Positions 7,928-17,183 of a DNA stretch of 34,084 bases are shown piece after piece. Every line of letters begins with the position of its first letter. Positions within the stretch are counted from its first letter, which is position 1. The stretch is from Chitinivorax sp. B. GTDB taxonomy: Bacteria > Pseudomonadota > Gammaproteobacteria > Burkholderiales > SCOH01. The notes below the pieces were generated by a model. That model was not told the origin of the DNA and did no database searches. It saw only the letters and a list, made by a program, of their open reading frames with translations. Location: NCBI RefSeq assembly GCF_005503445.1, contig NZ_SCOH01000011.1:1-34084 (forward strand), in the 5' to 3' direction. A program made the translations under genes and the position numbers.

Positions 7928-9268
7928 TCAACCCGCCGGTTTATGCTGCACGACAATCTGCATCGGCTTGCCTTCGCTCTGCTCAAAATGCTTGATTTGC
8001 TCAATGATGCGCGTATCCAGCACATAATCCCGCGCCAGCAGCAGCACCCCGTCACGGGTCACCAGATCACGAGCGAGTATCATGCCCGGCACCAGCGCGG
8101 ATGAAGTAAGGATGCGCTCATCCCCGCCTTGCTTGTTCTTGAGCTCGGCCAACGCACCTTCCAGCGCATCCACCACCTTCGGGTCATATCGCTTGCCAGC
8201 ACCTTGTTGAATCATCTTCAGTGATTGATCGGGGGTATACAGATTGGGTTGCAGCGAACCAATCTGCAACCCATCGTATTCATTGGCAACTGCCAGTATG
8301 CGCGCGCCAATCGGGATGTCGTTCTCGGCCAATGCATCAGGAAAACCCAGCCCATCGAAACGTTCGTGATGATGTCGGATCAGCTTGCCGACACTGGCCA
8401 GTTGCTCCAGTGCCATCAGGGCGGTTTGCCCCTTGGCTGGGTGTTTGATCACCAGATCACGCTCTTCGGCGCTCAACTTGTAAAACGGCTTGCTCAGCAA
8501 TGCATCCGGCAGGCCAATCTTGCCGATGTCGTGCAGCAGGCCTGCCAGGAATATCTCATGGATATCCTGCTCCGGCCGTTTCATCTGGATCGCGATCTGC
8601 CGTGCCAGCTCGGCCACGCGTCGGGAATGCCCCGCCATGTTGCCGCCACGCAGCTCGATCAAGTTGGAGAATACCTTGATGGTGGTGACATAGCTCTTCT
8701 TCAGCTTTTCATGCGCCTGATCCAGGAACAACATGGCTTGTTCCAGCTCCTGCGTGCGTTCCTTGACCCGTTCTTCCAATCCGAAGTTGAGCTGTTTCAA
8801 TTCCTCGTTCTGCCGTTCGGTCACCTCCAGCAACCGAGCCCGTTCGGTTTGTAGCCATTTCACCTCGAGTGCTTGCTTCACCACCATCAGAATCTCATTG
8901 TCATCCCAAGGCTTGGCGATATAGCGGTAGATCTGCCCTTTGTTGATGGCATCGATCGTAGAACTGACTTCACTGAAACCAGTGAGCAGGATACGGATTG
9001 CATTCGGGCACAATTGTCGGGCTTTTTCCAGAAATTGCGCCCCATTCATTACCGGCATCCGCATATCGGAAATGATCAGATCAACCTCCCCTTCCTCCAA
9101 TAGCGCAATGCCCTCTGCACCACTCCCCGCAGTCAGAACGTTATAACCATGTGGACGAAACAATCGACGCAGCGAGGCCAGAATGTTCGCCTCATCATCC
9201 ACCAGCAACAAAGTCGGTGCCCGATTGACCATCTGTGGAGCAACAGGCTCCAGCGTATCGGTATTCAC
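7928..9268 (-). CDS. Response regulator with HD-GYP-type phosphohydrolase domain
   Basis: A 446-residue RpfG-like regulator. The receiver (about 18-135) has D24/D25, phospho-acceptor D68 and K119 (AKPW). A long coiled coil spans about 140-190. The HD-GYP domain (about 190-375) keeps the metal-binding HD (LLHDIGK, H246/D247) and the HHERFDGLGFP segment (about 300-310), where canonical proteins read GYP. Two sites deviate: the usual RDPYTxGHS region reads RGGNMAGHS, and the late DxxDA metal-ligand motif reads ANEYDGL, with Asn329 in place of Asp. A C-terminal module (about 392-440, beginning VPGMILARDLV) resembles the small protein at 16099-16407. The protein is probably a c-di-GMP phosphodiesterase or a catalytically weakened sensor of it. 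It overlaps the upstream REC-kinase gene by ATGA. Confidence 0.92.
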   Translation of the reverse strand: MNTDTLEPVAPQMVNRAPTLLLVDDEANILASLRRLFRPHGYNVLTAGSGAEGIALLEEGEVDLIISDMRMPVMNGAQFLEKARQLCPNAIRILLTGFSEVSSTIDAINKGQIYRYIAKPWDDNEILMVVKQALEVKWLQTERARLLEVTERQNEELKQLNFGLEERVKERTQELEQAMLFLDQAHEKLKKSYVTTIKVFSNLIELRGGNMAGHSRRVAELARQIAIQMKRPEQDIHEIFLAGLLHDIGKIGLPDALLSKPFYKLSAEERDLVIKHPAKGQTALMALEQLASVGKLIRHHHERFDGLGFPDALAENDIPIGARILAVANEYDGLQIGSLQPNLYTPDQSLKMIQQGAGKRYDPKVVDALEGALAELKNKQGGDERILTSSALVPGMILARDLVTRDGVLLLARDYVLDTRIIEQIKHFEQSEGKPMQIVVQHKPAG

Positions 9269-10584
9269 GATTGCAGTTCCTCATCCTTGGCTGTCTGCCT
9301 GATCGGCAACCAGATACGAAACGCGGTCCCCACACCAAGCTGGCTGGTCACCTCGATTCTGCCCCCATGCTTTTGCACAATACCGTAGGACAATGACAGG
9401 CCCAGGCCCGTCCCGGTCCCGACTGGCTTGGTGGTGAAAAACGGGTCAAAGATACGCTTGAGGTTTTCTTCTGCAATGCCGGCCCCTGTATCAGCAATCT
9501 CCACCCAAATCCAATCGTCCTCCTGCTCGGTCCGCAACGTGATGACCCCTTGATCGGCGATGGCATGGCTTGCATTGACCAGCATGTTCAGGAACACCTG
9601 ATTCAATTGCGATGGCAGACACTCGATCTCGGGAATCGCGTGATAATCCTGCACGATTTCGGCCTTGTACTTGAGCTCATTACGCACAATGTTCAGCGTG
9701 CTATCCAGGCAACGCCGCAAGTCGGCATACTGCCATTCATCGTCTGCCCCAGTACGCGAGAAATCTTTCAGATCTGCAACGATCTTTTTGATGCGCCCCA
9801 GTCCTTCGGTACATTCGGCAAACAAAGCCCGCACATCATCCCGCAAAAAATCGAGATCGGCCTGACGACGCTGCCCTTCCAATAGCATGCGTCGCTGCGT
9901 CGGCAACTCCGGTTCTGCTTCCACATAGGCAGTCAACAGCTTGAAGATTTCATCCAGATACCCGGACAACGCTGACAGGTTGGAATACACATAACCGATC
10001 GGGTTGTTGATCTCATGCGCCACCCCGGCCGCCAACTGGCCAATCGAGGCCAGCTTTTCGGATTGCAACAACTGGCTTTGCGCTTCTTCCAGTTGGTGTT
10101 TGCTGGCCTCCAGTTCCTGATTGCGTACCAGCAGGTCTTCCGTACGTTCCGCCACACGCAGCTCCAGCGCTTCGTTGGCTTGGCGCAACGCTTGTTCGGC
10201 AGCGGCTTGCAAACGGCGTTGTGCACTCTGCCCCATCTCATGCTCGATCACTGCTGCCAGCCGATACAGGTTTTGCTTCAACAGAAAATTGCTGGCACCT
10301 GACTTCAGCAGTGCGACGGCCGCTTCCTCTCCGATCGCACCGGTCAACACGATGAAAGGCATATCCGGCCAAGCCTGATGCACCATATCCAGACTTTGCC
10401 CGACCGCAAAACCCGGCATACTGTAATCGGATACAACGACATCCCAGCGACGCTCCAACGCCGCCTCAAGCGCATCCGGCCGGCTGACCCAGGCCAAGGA
10501 GATCCCGGGATAATGACGTGACAACTCATGCCGGACCAACAGAGCATCGTTCTCATCGTCTTCAATCAATAGCACGCTGATCAT
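9265..10584 (-). CDS. Receiver-histidine kinase (N-terminal REC)
   Basis: A 439-residue soluble protein. An N-terminal receiver (about 1-120) has phospho-acceptor D53 ([10 protein letters not shown]) and a conserved Lys in FLLKQ. A coiled coil (about 120-180) follows, then the H-box with H190 in [14 protein letters not shown] and a complete HATPase domain (N-box [40 protein letters not shown]). With the receiver placed before the kinase, the protein probably takes phosphate from, or is tuned by, another kinase of the operon, which suggests a multi-step relay. GTG at 10593 is in frame, but ATG at 10584 has GGTGG about 5 bp upstream and fits the receiver start ([10 protein letters not shown]). 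The kinase core is closely similar to those of the neighbouring kinases. Confidence 0.92.
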   Translation of the reverse strand: MISVLLIEDDENDALLVRHELSRHYPGISLAWVSRPDALEAALERRWDVVVSDYSMPGFAVGQSLDMVHQAWPDMPFIVLTGAIGEEAAVALLKSGASNFLLKQNLYRLAAVIEHEMGQSAQRRLQAAAEQALRQANEALELRVAERTEDLLVRNQELEASKHQLEEAQSQLLQSEKLASIGQLAAGVAHEINNPIGYVYSNLSALSGYLDEIFKLLTAYVEAEPELPTQRRMLLEGQRRQADLDFLRDDVRALFAECTEGLGRIKKIVADLKDFSRTGADDEWQYADLRRCLDSTLNIVRNELKYKAEIVQDYHAIPEIECLPSQLNQVFLNMLVNASHAIADQGVITLRTEQEDDWIWVEIADTGAGIAEENLKRIFDPFFTTKPVGTGTGLGLSLSYGIVQKHGGRIEVTSQLGVGTAFRIWLPIRQTAKDEELQS

Positions 10585-10602
10585 ACGATCCACCTGCCTT
10601 GT

Positions 10603-12675
10603 CTAACCATCATGGCGGTCGATGAATTCCGCCATATCCAACGTCGCTTCCCGTGGCATTTCCGACCGATGCAACGGTAACCACAAGCGGAAACGGCTTC
10701 CCTCACCCACGACACTGTGTACTTCGAATCGACCGCCATGCTTGCTGACAATGCCATAGGCAACCGACAATCCCAGCCCAGATCCTTCGCCGATGGGCCG
10801 GGTGGTGAAAAATGGATCGAATATCTTGCTCTGTACCTCGGCACTCATACCGCTGCCGTTATCGGCAACCTCAAGCCAGACTTCATTGGCAGCGGCACCA
10901 CAGGACAAGGTGATGGTGCCACGTCCGTCTATCGACTGCATGGCATTCACCAGCAGGTTGAGCAGTACCTGATTGATTTGTGAAGGCTGGCATTCCACCA
11001 GCGGAATCGGTTGATAGTGCCGCACTACGTCTGCCACCTCACGTAGTTCCGGGCCCAGAACGTTGGCCGTACTGTCCAGACAGTCTGCCAGATTGACCAA
11101 GGTCCACTCATCTTCCATCCCCACCCGCGAGAAATCCTTCAGATCTGCCACAATCTGTTTGACCCGCCCCAAGCCGGCACGAGACTGTTCCAGCAGGACG
11201 GGTAGATCGTCCTTCACAAAGGCCAGATCCGTCTCATTCTTGTAATTGGTCAGCATGTCACGAATATCCTGCGCCAACGCCTTTTCAGATGCCTCATAAG
11301 CCTGAATCATGCGTAATAGGCCCACTACATAGTTCTCCAACGTGCACAGGTTGGAGTGCACATAACCAATTGGATTGTTGATCTCATGCGCCACACCGGC
11401 TGCCAGTTGACCGATGGAAGCCATTTTCTCTGCCTGGTAAAGCTGGCTGTGGGCGGCTTCCAGCTTGGCGTTGATTTCCTGCAGTTCGACATTGCGTTGA
11501 CGCAGATCGGAAGTACGGGTGTGCACCAATTGTTCCAGGCCAGTGCGGTAGGCGGCAAGCTCCAGTTCCTGCGCCTTGCGCAATGAAATATTGATCAAAT
11601 AGCCCTGCAGCAAACGTCGTCCATCCTGCTGGCGCCGCACGGCATGCAATGCCACCCAGATTTCGGTGTCATCATCACGCAACAATCTGCACTCGTGGTC
11701 AAAACGGCCGTCCGTACTTTGTTGGCAGCGCATTTGCAAGGCATCCCAATCGGACTTGACCATACGTTGTTTTAAGAAGTCTGGTTGCAGCCAGTCGTGC
11801 AGTGGCACGCCCAGCAAATTGACCGCTTGGGAACCAACGAAACGCAGGTGCCAGCTGTCAGCATCTGCTTCCCATGGCACCACGTTGGTCGACTCCACCA
11901 GGCTGCGATAGCGATCTTCGCTTTCAGCCAGATCAGCCCGGGCCTGATCGAGCTTGCGTACATCCCCGGCCAGCGTAGCCAGCATGTGGTTGATCGCGTC
12001 CACCAGAATGTCCAGTTCATCTGGCGGCTGATTGCGCCGCTTTTCAGGCAAGGTTACCGAGGTATTCAAGGATTGCAGATCCAGCTTGCTTGCATACTGT
12101 GCCAATGCAGTCAGGTGACGACTGACCAGCTGCCGGAAGATCAGCAGGATCAGAATGGCAACACAAAAGGTCTTGAAAACCTGAGTCACGGTGATCACCA
12201 GCACCCTCGAGATCACCCGTGAATACACATCTTCCTTGGTCGCCACTATCCGGATCTGGCCAACGTGGATTGTTTGCTGATCAGTCATGAAGCTCACGGG
12301 TTCAGTTCTTTCCAGCATGTCTGCCACCACTGGCGTACCGGCTTCAGCCATTTTCCGGCCGATGGTGTCAACGAAGCTGGCATAACGTATGTCGGGGCTT
12401 TCCAGAAATCCCTTCAAGACCGACTGCAGCTGACCGCGATCGAAGTTCCATGCAGCTGAGGCCAGTATCTCCCGATTGGCGCGCACCATGTATTCCAGCC
12501 GCGTCTCGATCTGCGACATGTCACGCCGGTAGTCGCTCAGCAGTTGAATCGCCGTCGACAGCAAGGCGAATACCGTACTGACCAACAGAATCAGGCATAG
12601 CAACCGCCAACCAAGCGGATGCGCCTGTGGGTAAGCAATGGCACGTTTCAGCCATGCCATCAATTGCGTAATCAC
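10603..12675 (-). CDS. Membrane sensor histidine kinase (TM-periplasmic-TM-HAMP-PAS)
   Basis: A 690-residue inner-membrane kinase. One membrane helix spans about 22-46, and a periplasmic sensing domain of about 110 residues follows, ending at a second helix (about 157-182). A HAMP-like linker (about 183-240), a PAS domain with trailing PAC-type segment (about 250-370) and a coiled coil come next. The H-box has H430 ([14 protein letters not shown]), and the HATPase domain has N, G1, F and G2 boxes (VADNGSGMS, FDPFFTTRPIGEGSGLGLS). It is the only kinase in the operon with an extracytoplasmic sensing domain and is therefore the likely entry point for an external signal. The ligand is unknown. 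It lies 53 bp after the four-PAS kinase gene and just before the REC-kinase gene. Confidence 0.93.
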   Translation of the reverse strand: MITQLMAWLKRAIAYPQAHPLGWRLLCLILLVSTVFALLSTAIQLLSDYRRDMSQIETRLEYMVRANREILASAAWNFDRGQLQSVLKGFLESPDIRYASFVDTIGRKMAEAGTPVVADMLERTEPVSFMTDQQTIHVGQIRIVATKEDVYSRVISRVLVITVTQVFKTFCVAILILLIFRQLVSRHLTALAQYASKLDLQSLNTSVTLPEKRRNQPPDELDILVDAINHMLATLAGDVRKLDQARADLAESEDRYRSLVESTNVVPWEADADSWHLRFVGSQAVNLLGVPLHDWLQPDFLKQRMVKSDWDALQMRCQQSTDGRFDHECRLLRDDDTEIWVALHAVRRQQDGRRLLQGYLINISLRKAQELELAAYRTGLEQLVHTRTSDLRQRNVELQEINAKLEAAHSQLYQAEKMASIGQLAAGVAHEINNPIGYVHSNLCTLENYVVGLLRMIQAYEASEKALAQDIRDMLTNYKNETDLAFVKDDLPVLLEQSRAGLGRVKQIVADLKDFSRVGMEDEWTLVNLADCLDSTANVLGPELREVADVVRHYQPIPLVECQPSQINQVLLNLLVNAMQSIDGRGTITLSCGAAANEVWLEVADNGSGMSAEVQSKIFDPFFTTRPIGEGSGLGLSVAYGIVSKHGGRFEVHSVVGEGSRFRLWLPLHRSEMPREATLDMAEFIDRHDG

Positions 12676-12728
12676 AGCCCTATCCTTTTTGTCTTCGGCT
12701 CGGCAGGCATTGGTCTGCCAACCGTTTG

Positions 12729-15239
12729 TCAGCGCGCTTCAGCTTGCATTTCCGGCATATCTGCTTCCTGATGGATCGGCAGCCAGATCCGGAATGTAGT
12801 CCCTTGGCCTTGCACACTGTTCACGTCAATATGCCCATGGTGCTTTTGCACAATGCTGTACGAGAGTGACAAACCCAGCCCGGTCCCTTTCCCGACCGGC
12901 TTGGTGGTAAAAAATGGGTCGAAAATCCGCTTCAGGTTGTCCGGGGCAATGCCACCACCGGTATCCTGAAACTCCACCCAGGCCAATTCACCATCGCATC
13001 CACTGCGGATCCAGATGGTGCCGTGTTCCTTGATGGCATGGCTAGCGTTGACCAACATGTTCATGAACACCTGATTCAATTGTGACGGCAGGCACTGTAC
13101 TTCTGGCAGCTCGCCATACTCCTTGACCACGTTGGCCTTGTATTTGACCTCGTTGTGAACGATGTTCAGGGTGCTGTCCAAACAACGGTGCAGATTGGCA
13201 AACTCCCATTCGCTGGAAGAATCTACCCGTGAAAAATCCTTCAGATCCTGCACAATCTTCTTCACCCGGGTGATGCCTTCCTTGGACTCAGCCAGCAAGG
13301 CCGTCAAGTCATCTCGTAGGAACTGCAGATCAGCGCGTTGTTTGGCCGGCTGGATCACCGATTGCTGCACCGCCTCCGGCAGGCCTGCTTCAACTTGCTC
13401 ATAGGTTTCCAACAATGCCAGCAGGTCATTGATGTAGCCTTCCAGACTCCCTAGATTGGAGTTCACGTAGCCAATCGGATTGTTGATCTCATGCGCCACC
13501 CCTGCTGCCAATTGGCCAATGGAAGCCATCTTCTCGGATTGCAACAATTGATCCTGCACTTGCTTGAGTTGCGAATTCAGCAACTGCAGTTCGTCGTTGT
13601 GCTTACGCAACTCGTTCTGGCTGCGGATGGTTTCGCTGATATCCCGCGCAATGCAGGAAAAATGATCGAACTGACCACTGCCATCGAACTGCGCCAGCAG
13701 TACCGCCGACATCGGCACCGGCTCCCCTCCCGGCCGGGTCACTTTCAGCTCGCCCCGCCACATGCCTTGTGACATGGCGGTCGGGATGGCCACCGCCTGC
13801 AGTTGCGCGGCAGATTCCGGTGTCAGTAAATCATTGACATGGACATGTGACAGGTCTGCCGTTGCCTGCAAGCCAAACAAGGTACGACCGGCACGATTCA
13901 AATAGATCAACAACCCGGCAGAAGCCGCAATCATCACCACATCCGAGGTATTTTCGGCAATCGACACCAGCCGGGTATGAGCTGCCTGCATCTGCTTGAG
14001 TTCGGTCAGATCGATGTGCGTGAGAATTGCCCCCCCTTGCACGCCTCCCTGGCCACCGATCCAGGGCGACACCCGCATGATCAGGTTACGTTGCTGGTCG
14101 TGATACAGGCAGGAATATTCGATCTCGCTACGTACCTCTCGCCCCGCCAATGCCAGCCTGATTGCCTCGGCCGTTTGCTGGCTGGGGGCGTAGCGGTCAA
14201 ACAAGGCGCACGCATTCAGGTAATTTTCACCAGGTGCGGGTGCATGCAAGGGGTCCGGTAAATCCTGACCCTCGGTAAACTGGTCCCAGGCCTGGTTGCG
14301 AAGGATCACCACCCCTTCACGATCAATCACCGCAATATGTTCACCCAACGAGGCCAGCACACTTTCCAGCAATACTTGCTGGCGACGCAGTTCTGCTTCG
14401 GCCTCGCGTCGCTTCTCAATGTCGTTTTCCAGCATGCGTGTGGCAATTTCCAACTCCTGCGTACGTGCCAGCACCGCACTTTCCAATTGCAGGTTGTTCT
14501 GCTCCAACGACAAGGCGGCCTGTTTGGTGCGGGTAATGTCAACATCCAACTGAAAAAACTGGTACACCCGATCATGCGCATCCCGCAACGGCACAATGGT
14601 ACTTTGCAGCCAATAGGCCTGGCCTGCCGCATTGAGACGACATAACTCACCTCGCCAGATCTCGCCGCCATGAATCTCCTGCCATAGCTCACTGCCTTCG
14701 CTGAAATACTGTGGATCCTGCAACTGCTGAGTGATCAGACTGCCTCGCAGCACTTCGGGTACTTGCCCTGCCAGATGACTGTAAGAGTCACTGACATAGA
14801 TCAATCTTCCCTCCAGATCGAACAGACAAACGATACCAGCCTGAAACAGGGCCTGACGCTGCGCTTCGTGCTCCGCAAGAATGGATTCCAGGTTACGGGA
14901 GATGATGTCACGTTCGGCAATATCCTCCGCCACCCCCAGAATGGCATCCGACATCATCGGCGTATTGCCCAATGGAATCAGCGTGACCCCAAGCAATGCC
15001 TCACTACCATCCGGCAAGGGTCCGCGTCGCTCAAAGTATTGCGACTCCCCAGTCTGATGGGCGTGCAGGGCATGCTGCTGTGCCGCCACCGCCAGATCGC
15101 CGGGCAGCACCTTGGTCAACGGGTGATTGAGGATATCGCCTTCGTTTCGTTCCACCAGATGCATGAACGCCTGATCGCACCATGCAACCCGCAACCGGCT
15201 ATCCCAACACCATGTCCATCTTCGGTTTGCTCTTGCCAT
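12729..15239 (-). CDS. Multi-PAS soluble histidine kinase
   Basis: An 836-residue kinase with no membrane segment. Four PAS-like modules can be traced: about 1-110 (somewhat degenerate), 125-235, 288-412 and 421-537, with a coiled coil at about 240-288. The H-box has H583 ([14 protein letters not shown]), and the HATPase domain ends the protein with [19 protein letters not shown]. The array of PAS domains suggests it integrates intracellular cues such as redox state or small ligands; no cofactor-binding residue was identified. ATG at 15239 has AGG about 6 bp upstream and begins 26 bp after the HDOD gene stop. The kinase core is the closest match in the window to that of the REC-kinase at 9265-10584, with long shared stretches. 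Confidence 0.92.
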   Translation of the reverse strand: MARANRRWTWCWDSRLRVAWCDQAFMHLVERNEGDILNHPLTKVLPGDLAVAAQQHALHAHQTGESQYFERRGPLPDGSEALLGVTLIPLGNTPMMSDAILGVAEDIAERDIISRNLESILAEHEAQRQALFQAGIVCLFDLEGRLIYVSDSYSHLAGQVPEVLRGSLITQQLQDPQYFSEGSELWQEIHGGEIWRGELCRLNAAGQAYWLQSTIVPLRDAHDRVYQFFQLDVDITRTKQAALSLEQNNLQLESAVLARTQELEIATRMLENDIEKRREAEAELRRQQVLLESVLASLGEHIAVIDREGVVILRNQAWDQFTEGQDLPDPLHAPAPGENYLNACALFDRYAPSQQTAEAIRLALAGREVRSEIEYSCLYHDQQRNLIMRVSPWIGGQGGVQGGAILTHIDLTELKQMQAAHTRLVSIAENTSDVVMIAASAGLLIYLNRAGRTLFGLQATADLSHVHVNDLLTPESAAQLQAVAIPTAMSQGMWRGELKVTRPGGEPVPMSAVLLAQFDGSGQFDHFSCIARDISETIRSQNELRKHNDELQLLNSQLKQVQDQLLQSEKMASIGQLAAGVAHEINNPIGYVNSNLGSLEGYINDLLALLETYEQVEAGLPEAVQQSVIQPAKQRADLQFLRDDLTALLAESKEGITRVKKIVQDLKDFSRVDSSSEWEFANLHRCLDSTLNIVHNEVKYKANVVKEYGELPEVQCLPSQLNQVFMNMLVNASHAIKEHGTIWIRSGCDGELAWVEFQDTGGGIAPDNLKRIFDPFFTTKPVGKGTGLGLSLSYSIVQKHHGHIDVNSVQGQGTTFRIWLPIHQEADMPEMQAEAR

Positions 15240-15265
15240 GCTTGCCTATCCCGTCCTCAGCGTGG

Positions 15266-16102
15266 TCACAATACGGCCGCCAAGGCATTGGCCTTGCGCC
15301 AAGCCTGTTTCAGCACCCCTCGCAAATCACGTTCGTCACGCAAACCGCAACCGCTCCAAGCAGCCTCTTCACAGGGCGGCACCGCATCCCACTCGGTTCG
15401 CCCCACATCCAACGCATGTGCCAGCACATCCGCCAGATGTACTACACAGGCCATTGGCATCGCGGTTGACCCTGGCTGATGATGCAGCCTGATCGGGTCG
15501 ACAATGTGAGGTGGAAAGTGCCAGGCCTCTGCCAGTGCAGCACCAACATCGGTATGGTCAAAGCCATGGATTTCGTGCTCGACCAGATAGGGAGAACAAT
15601 CCCGTTCATTGGCAATCCTTGCGACCTGATCGAAGGCCTCCGGTAACAACAGACACAACACCGGCTTGCCGATATCGTGCAGCAATCCAGCAATGAAAGC
15701 CTGTTCCGCGGGCAGATCCTGTCGGCTGGCCAATACCTGGGCACAGGCCCCGGCAGCCAGGGTATGGCGCCAAAACTCCGTCATGTTGAGCATGGGCGAC
15801 GAAGCCGGTGGCACCCGTGACATCACCACCAGCGACGCTACAATGGCCCGGGTATTGCTCAAACCCAGAATATTCATGGCTTGCTGCACGCTATCCACCC
15901 GACCGGACATGCCATAAAACGGTGAATTGGCCACTCGCAGCAGCCTTGCCACCAGTGTCTGCTCTCGCGCCAGCCTGGCGGATAATGACGGCAGGTCAAC
16001 ATCATCTTGGCTGACCGCCTTCAACAACTCGGCCATTCCTGCTGGCAAAGTCGGCAACTTGTCCGACCTGGATACCAACTCTCGCATCTGGTCAAAGGTC
16101 AT
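15266..16102 (-). CDS. HDOD domain protein
   Basis: A 278-residue protein that is almost entirely an HDOD domain (about 8-215), recognised from the start (LPTLPAGMAELLKAV), RLLRVANSPFYGM, the NILGL segment and AGLLHDIGK. Most HDOD proteins lack catalytic residues and act as signalling adaptors, often next to c-di-GMP and chemosensory proteins. This one retains an HD pair in LLHDIGK and a later HHQP, so weak hydrolase activity cannot be excluded. The C-terminal 60 residues, after the domain, include several cysteines. Its ATG overlaps the stop of the small upstream gene (ATGA at 16099-16102), and it is followed 26 bp later by the four-PAS kinase gene, so translation of all three is probably coupled. 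Confidence 0.9.
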   Translation of the reverse strand: MTFDQMRELVSRSDKLPTLPAGMAELLKAVSQDDVDLPSLSARLAREQTLVARLLRVANSPFYGMSGRVDSVQQAMNILGLSNTRAIVASLVVMSRVPPASSPMLNMTEFWRHTLAAGACAQVLASRQDLPAEQAFIAGLLHDIGKPVLCLLLPEAFDQVARIANERDCSPYLVEHEIHGFDHTDVGAALAEAWHFPPHIVDPIRLHHQPGSTAMPMACVVHLADVLAHALDVGRTEWDAVPPCEEAAWSGCGLRDERDLRGVLKQAWRKANALAAVL

Positions 16103-16407
16103 GTATCAGCCTCATTCATTAAATCCGATACTCCATGGCGCAAACGCTGCAACCAGATCGAATCGCCAGCGTGGCGAAACAGGTGGTCCAACCGACGAGT
16201 CAGCGCCAGCCCGGTTGGCCGCGCTGCCGGCGGCGCCAACACCACATTGGCAATATGTGAACGTTCCAGCACTGTCAGCAGCTCTTCGGTCACCATGTCA
16301 CCTGCCTGAGCCAGACATTGACCCTCGGCGTCACAGATCGGTTGGATGACCATCATGCCCACACAAGGCGGTCCGACTTCCATGGTGGTAACCGTATCGG
16401 CATTCAT
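16099..16407 (-). CDS. Small protein resembling the C-terminal module of the HD-GYP regulator
   Basis: A 102-residue protein. A longer frame opens at 16491, but ATG at 16407 is chosen because it overlaps the upstream stop (ATGA, 16404-16407), the arrangement used elsewhere in this operon. Residues about 17-60 (VGMMVIQPICDAEGQCLAQAG and the following helix) align by eye with the C-terminal tail of the REC-HD-GYP protein at 7928-9268 (PGMILARDLVTRDGVLLLARD and the following helix). This is a small module often found beside HD-GYP domains. It is therefore probably a detached regulatory or dimerisation module acting with the HDOD or HD-GYP protein. No catalytic motif is seen and no family name is assigned. 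Confidence 0.75.
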   Translation of the reverse strand: MNADTVTTMEVGPPCVGMMVIQPICDAEGQCLAQAGDMVTEELLTVLERSHIANVVLAPPAARPTGLALTRRLDHLFRHAGDSIWLQRLRHGVSDLMNEADT

Positions 16408-17183
16408 CTCGTTTGCTCCGGTATCAACAACACGACACAACCACGCCCAAGCGAGCTGCGCCCCAACGGCTTGCATTCGACCCGAAACCATCGATCCCGC
16501 CAGATCAAGGTATGGGTCGAGGCCTCATCCAGGGTGATCACCTGACACAGTGAAGGTGGCATGCCTTCTTCCACCAGCATGCCGGTGAGCGGGTTGCCAT
16601 CCAGTATTGCGACCGCCATCTGATTGGCAGTGGCAATCAGGCCATCCTCACCAATCCCGATCACACCAATCGGCAATTGGTCAAGAATCTCTTGGGCAAT
16701 CCGCAAGGTATGGACATTGGCCAGCACTTCCCGGGTCTTTTGTTCAACCCGTCGCTCCAGCTCGGCATTGGCATGTGAAAGTTCGTCGGTCAGTCGCTTG
16801 TTTTCATTGCCCAACGAGTAATGATGGAAGGCATCACGCACCTGGGTACGCAGCAATTCGTCTTCCCAAGGCTTGGTAAGAAACCGGAACACCGCACCGC
16901 GATTGATGGCATCGGTGACGGAATTCAATTCCGTATATCCGGATAATATGATTCTGACGGTATCGGGCTTGACTTGCTTGGCTTGGCTGAGGAACTCGGA
17001 GCCCGTCATGCCGGGCATGCGCTGGTCGGAGATGATGACCGACACCGGCTCACGCTGCAGGATATCCAACCCTTCCTGCCCACCATTGGCAGTCAGGATA
17101 CGATACCCCTCCCGCCGGAACAAACGGGACAGCGCAGCAAGGATGTTCGGTTCGTCGTCGACCAGTAACAGTACCTGCTCCAT
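16404..17183 (-). CDS. Response regulator with PAS-like output domain
   Basis: A 259-residue protein and the first gene of the operon. The receiver (1-118) has D9/D10, phospho-acceptor D53 (ISDQRMPGMTG) and a TKPW lysine site. A coiled coil follows (about 120-160), then a PAS-like domain (about 165-250, LPIGVIGIGEDGLIATANQ). There is no DNA-binding domain, so it is unlikely to be a classical transcription factor. AAGGATC lies 5-6 bp before the ATG. Its place at the head of the operon, coupled by overlap to the small module gene and the HDOD gene, suggests that these three products work together. Confidence 0.9.
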   Translation of the reverse strand: MEQVLLLVDDEPNILAALSRLFRREGYRILTANGGQEGLDILQREPVSVIISDQRMPGMTGSEFLSQAKQVKPDTVRIILSGYTELNSVTDAINRGAVFRFLTKPWEDELLRTQVRDAFHHYSLGNENKRLTDELSHANAELERRVEQKTREVLANVHTLRIAQEILDQLPIGVIGIGEDGLIATANQMAVAILDGNPLTGMLVEEGMPPSLCQVITLDEASTHTLIWRDRWFRVECKPLGRSSLGRGCVVLLIPEQTR

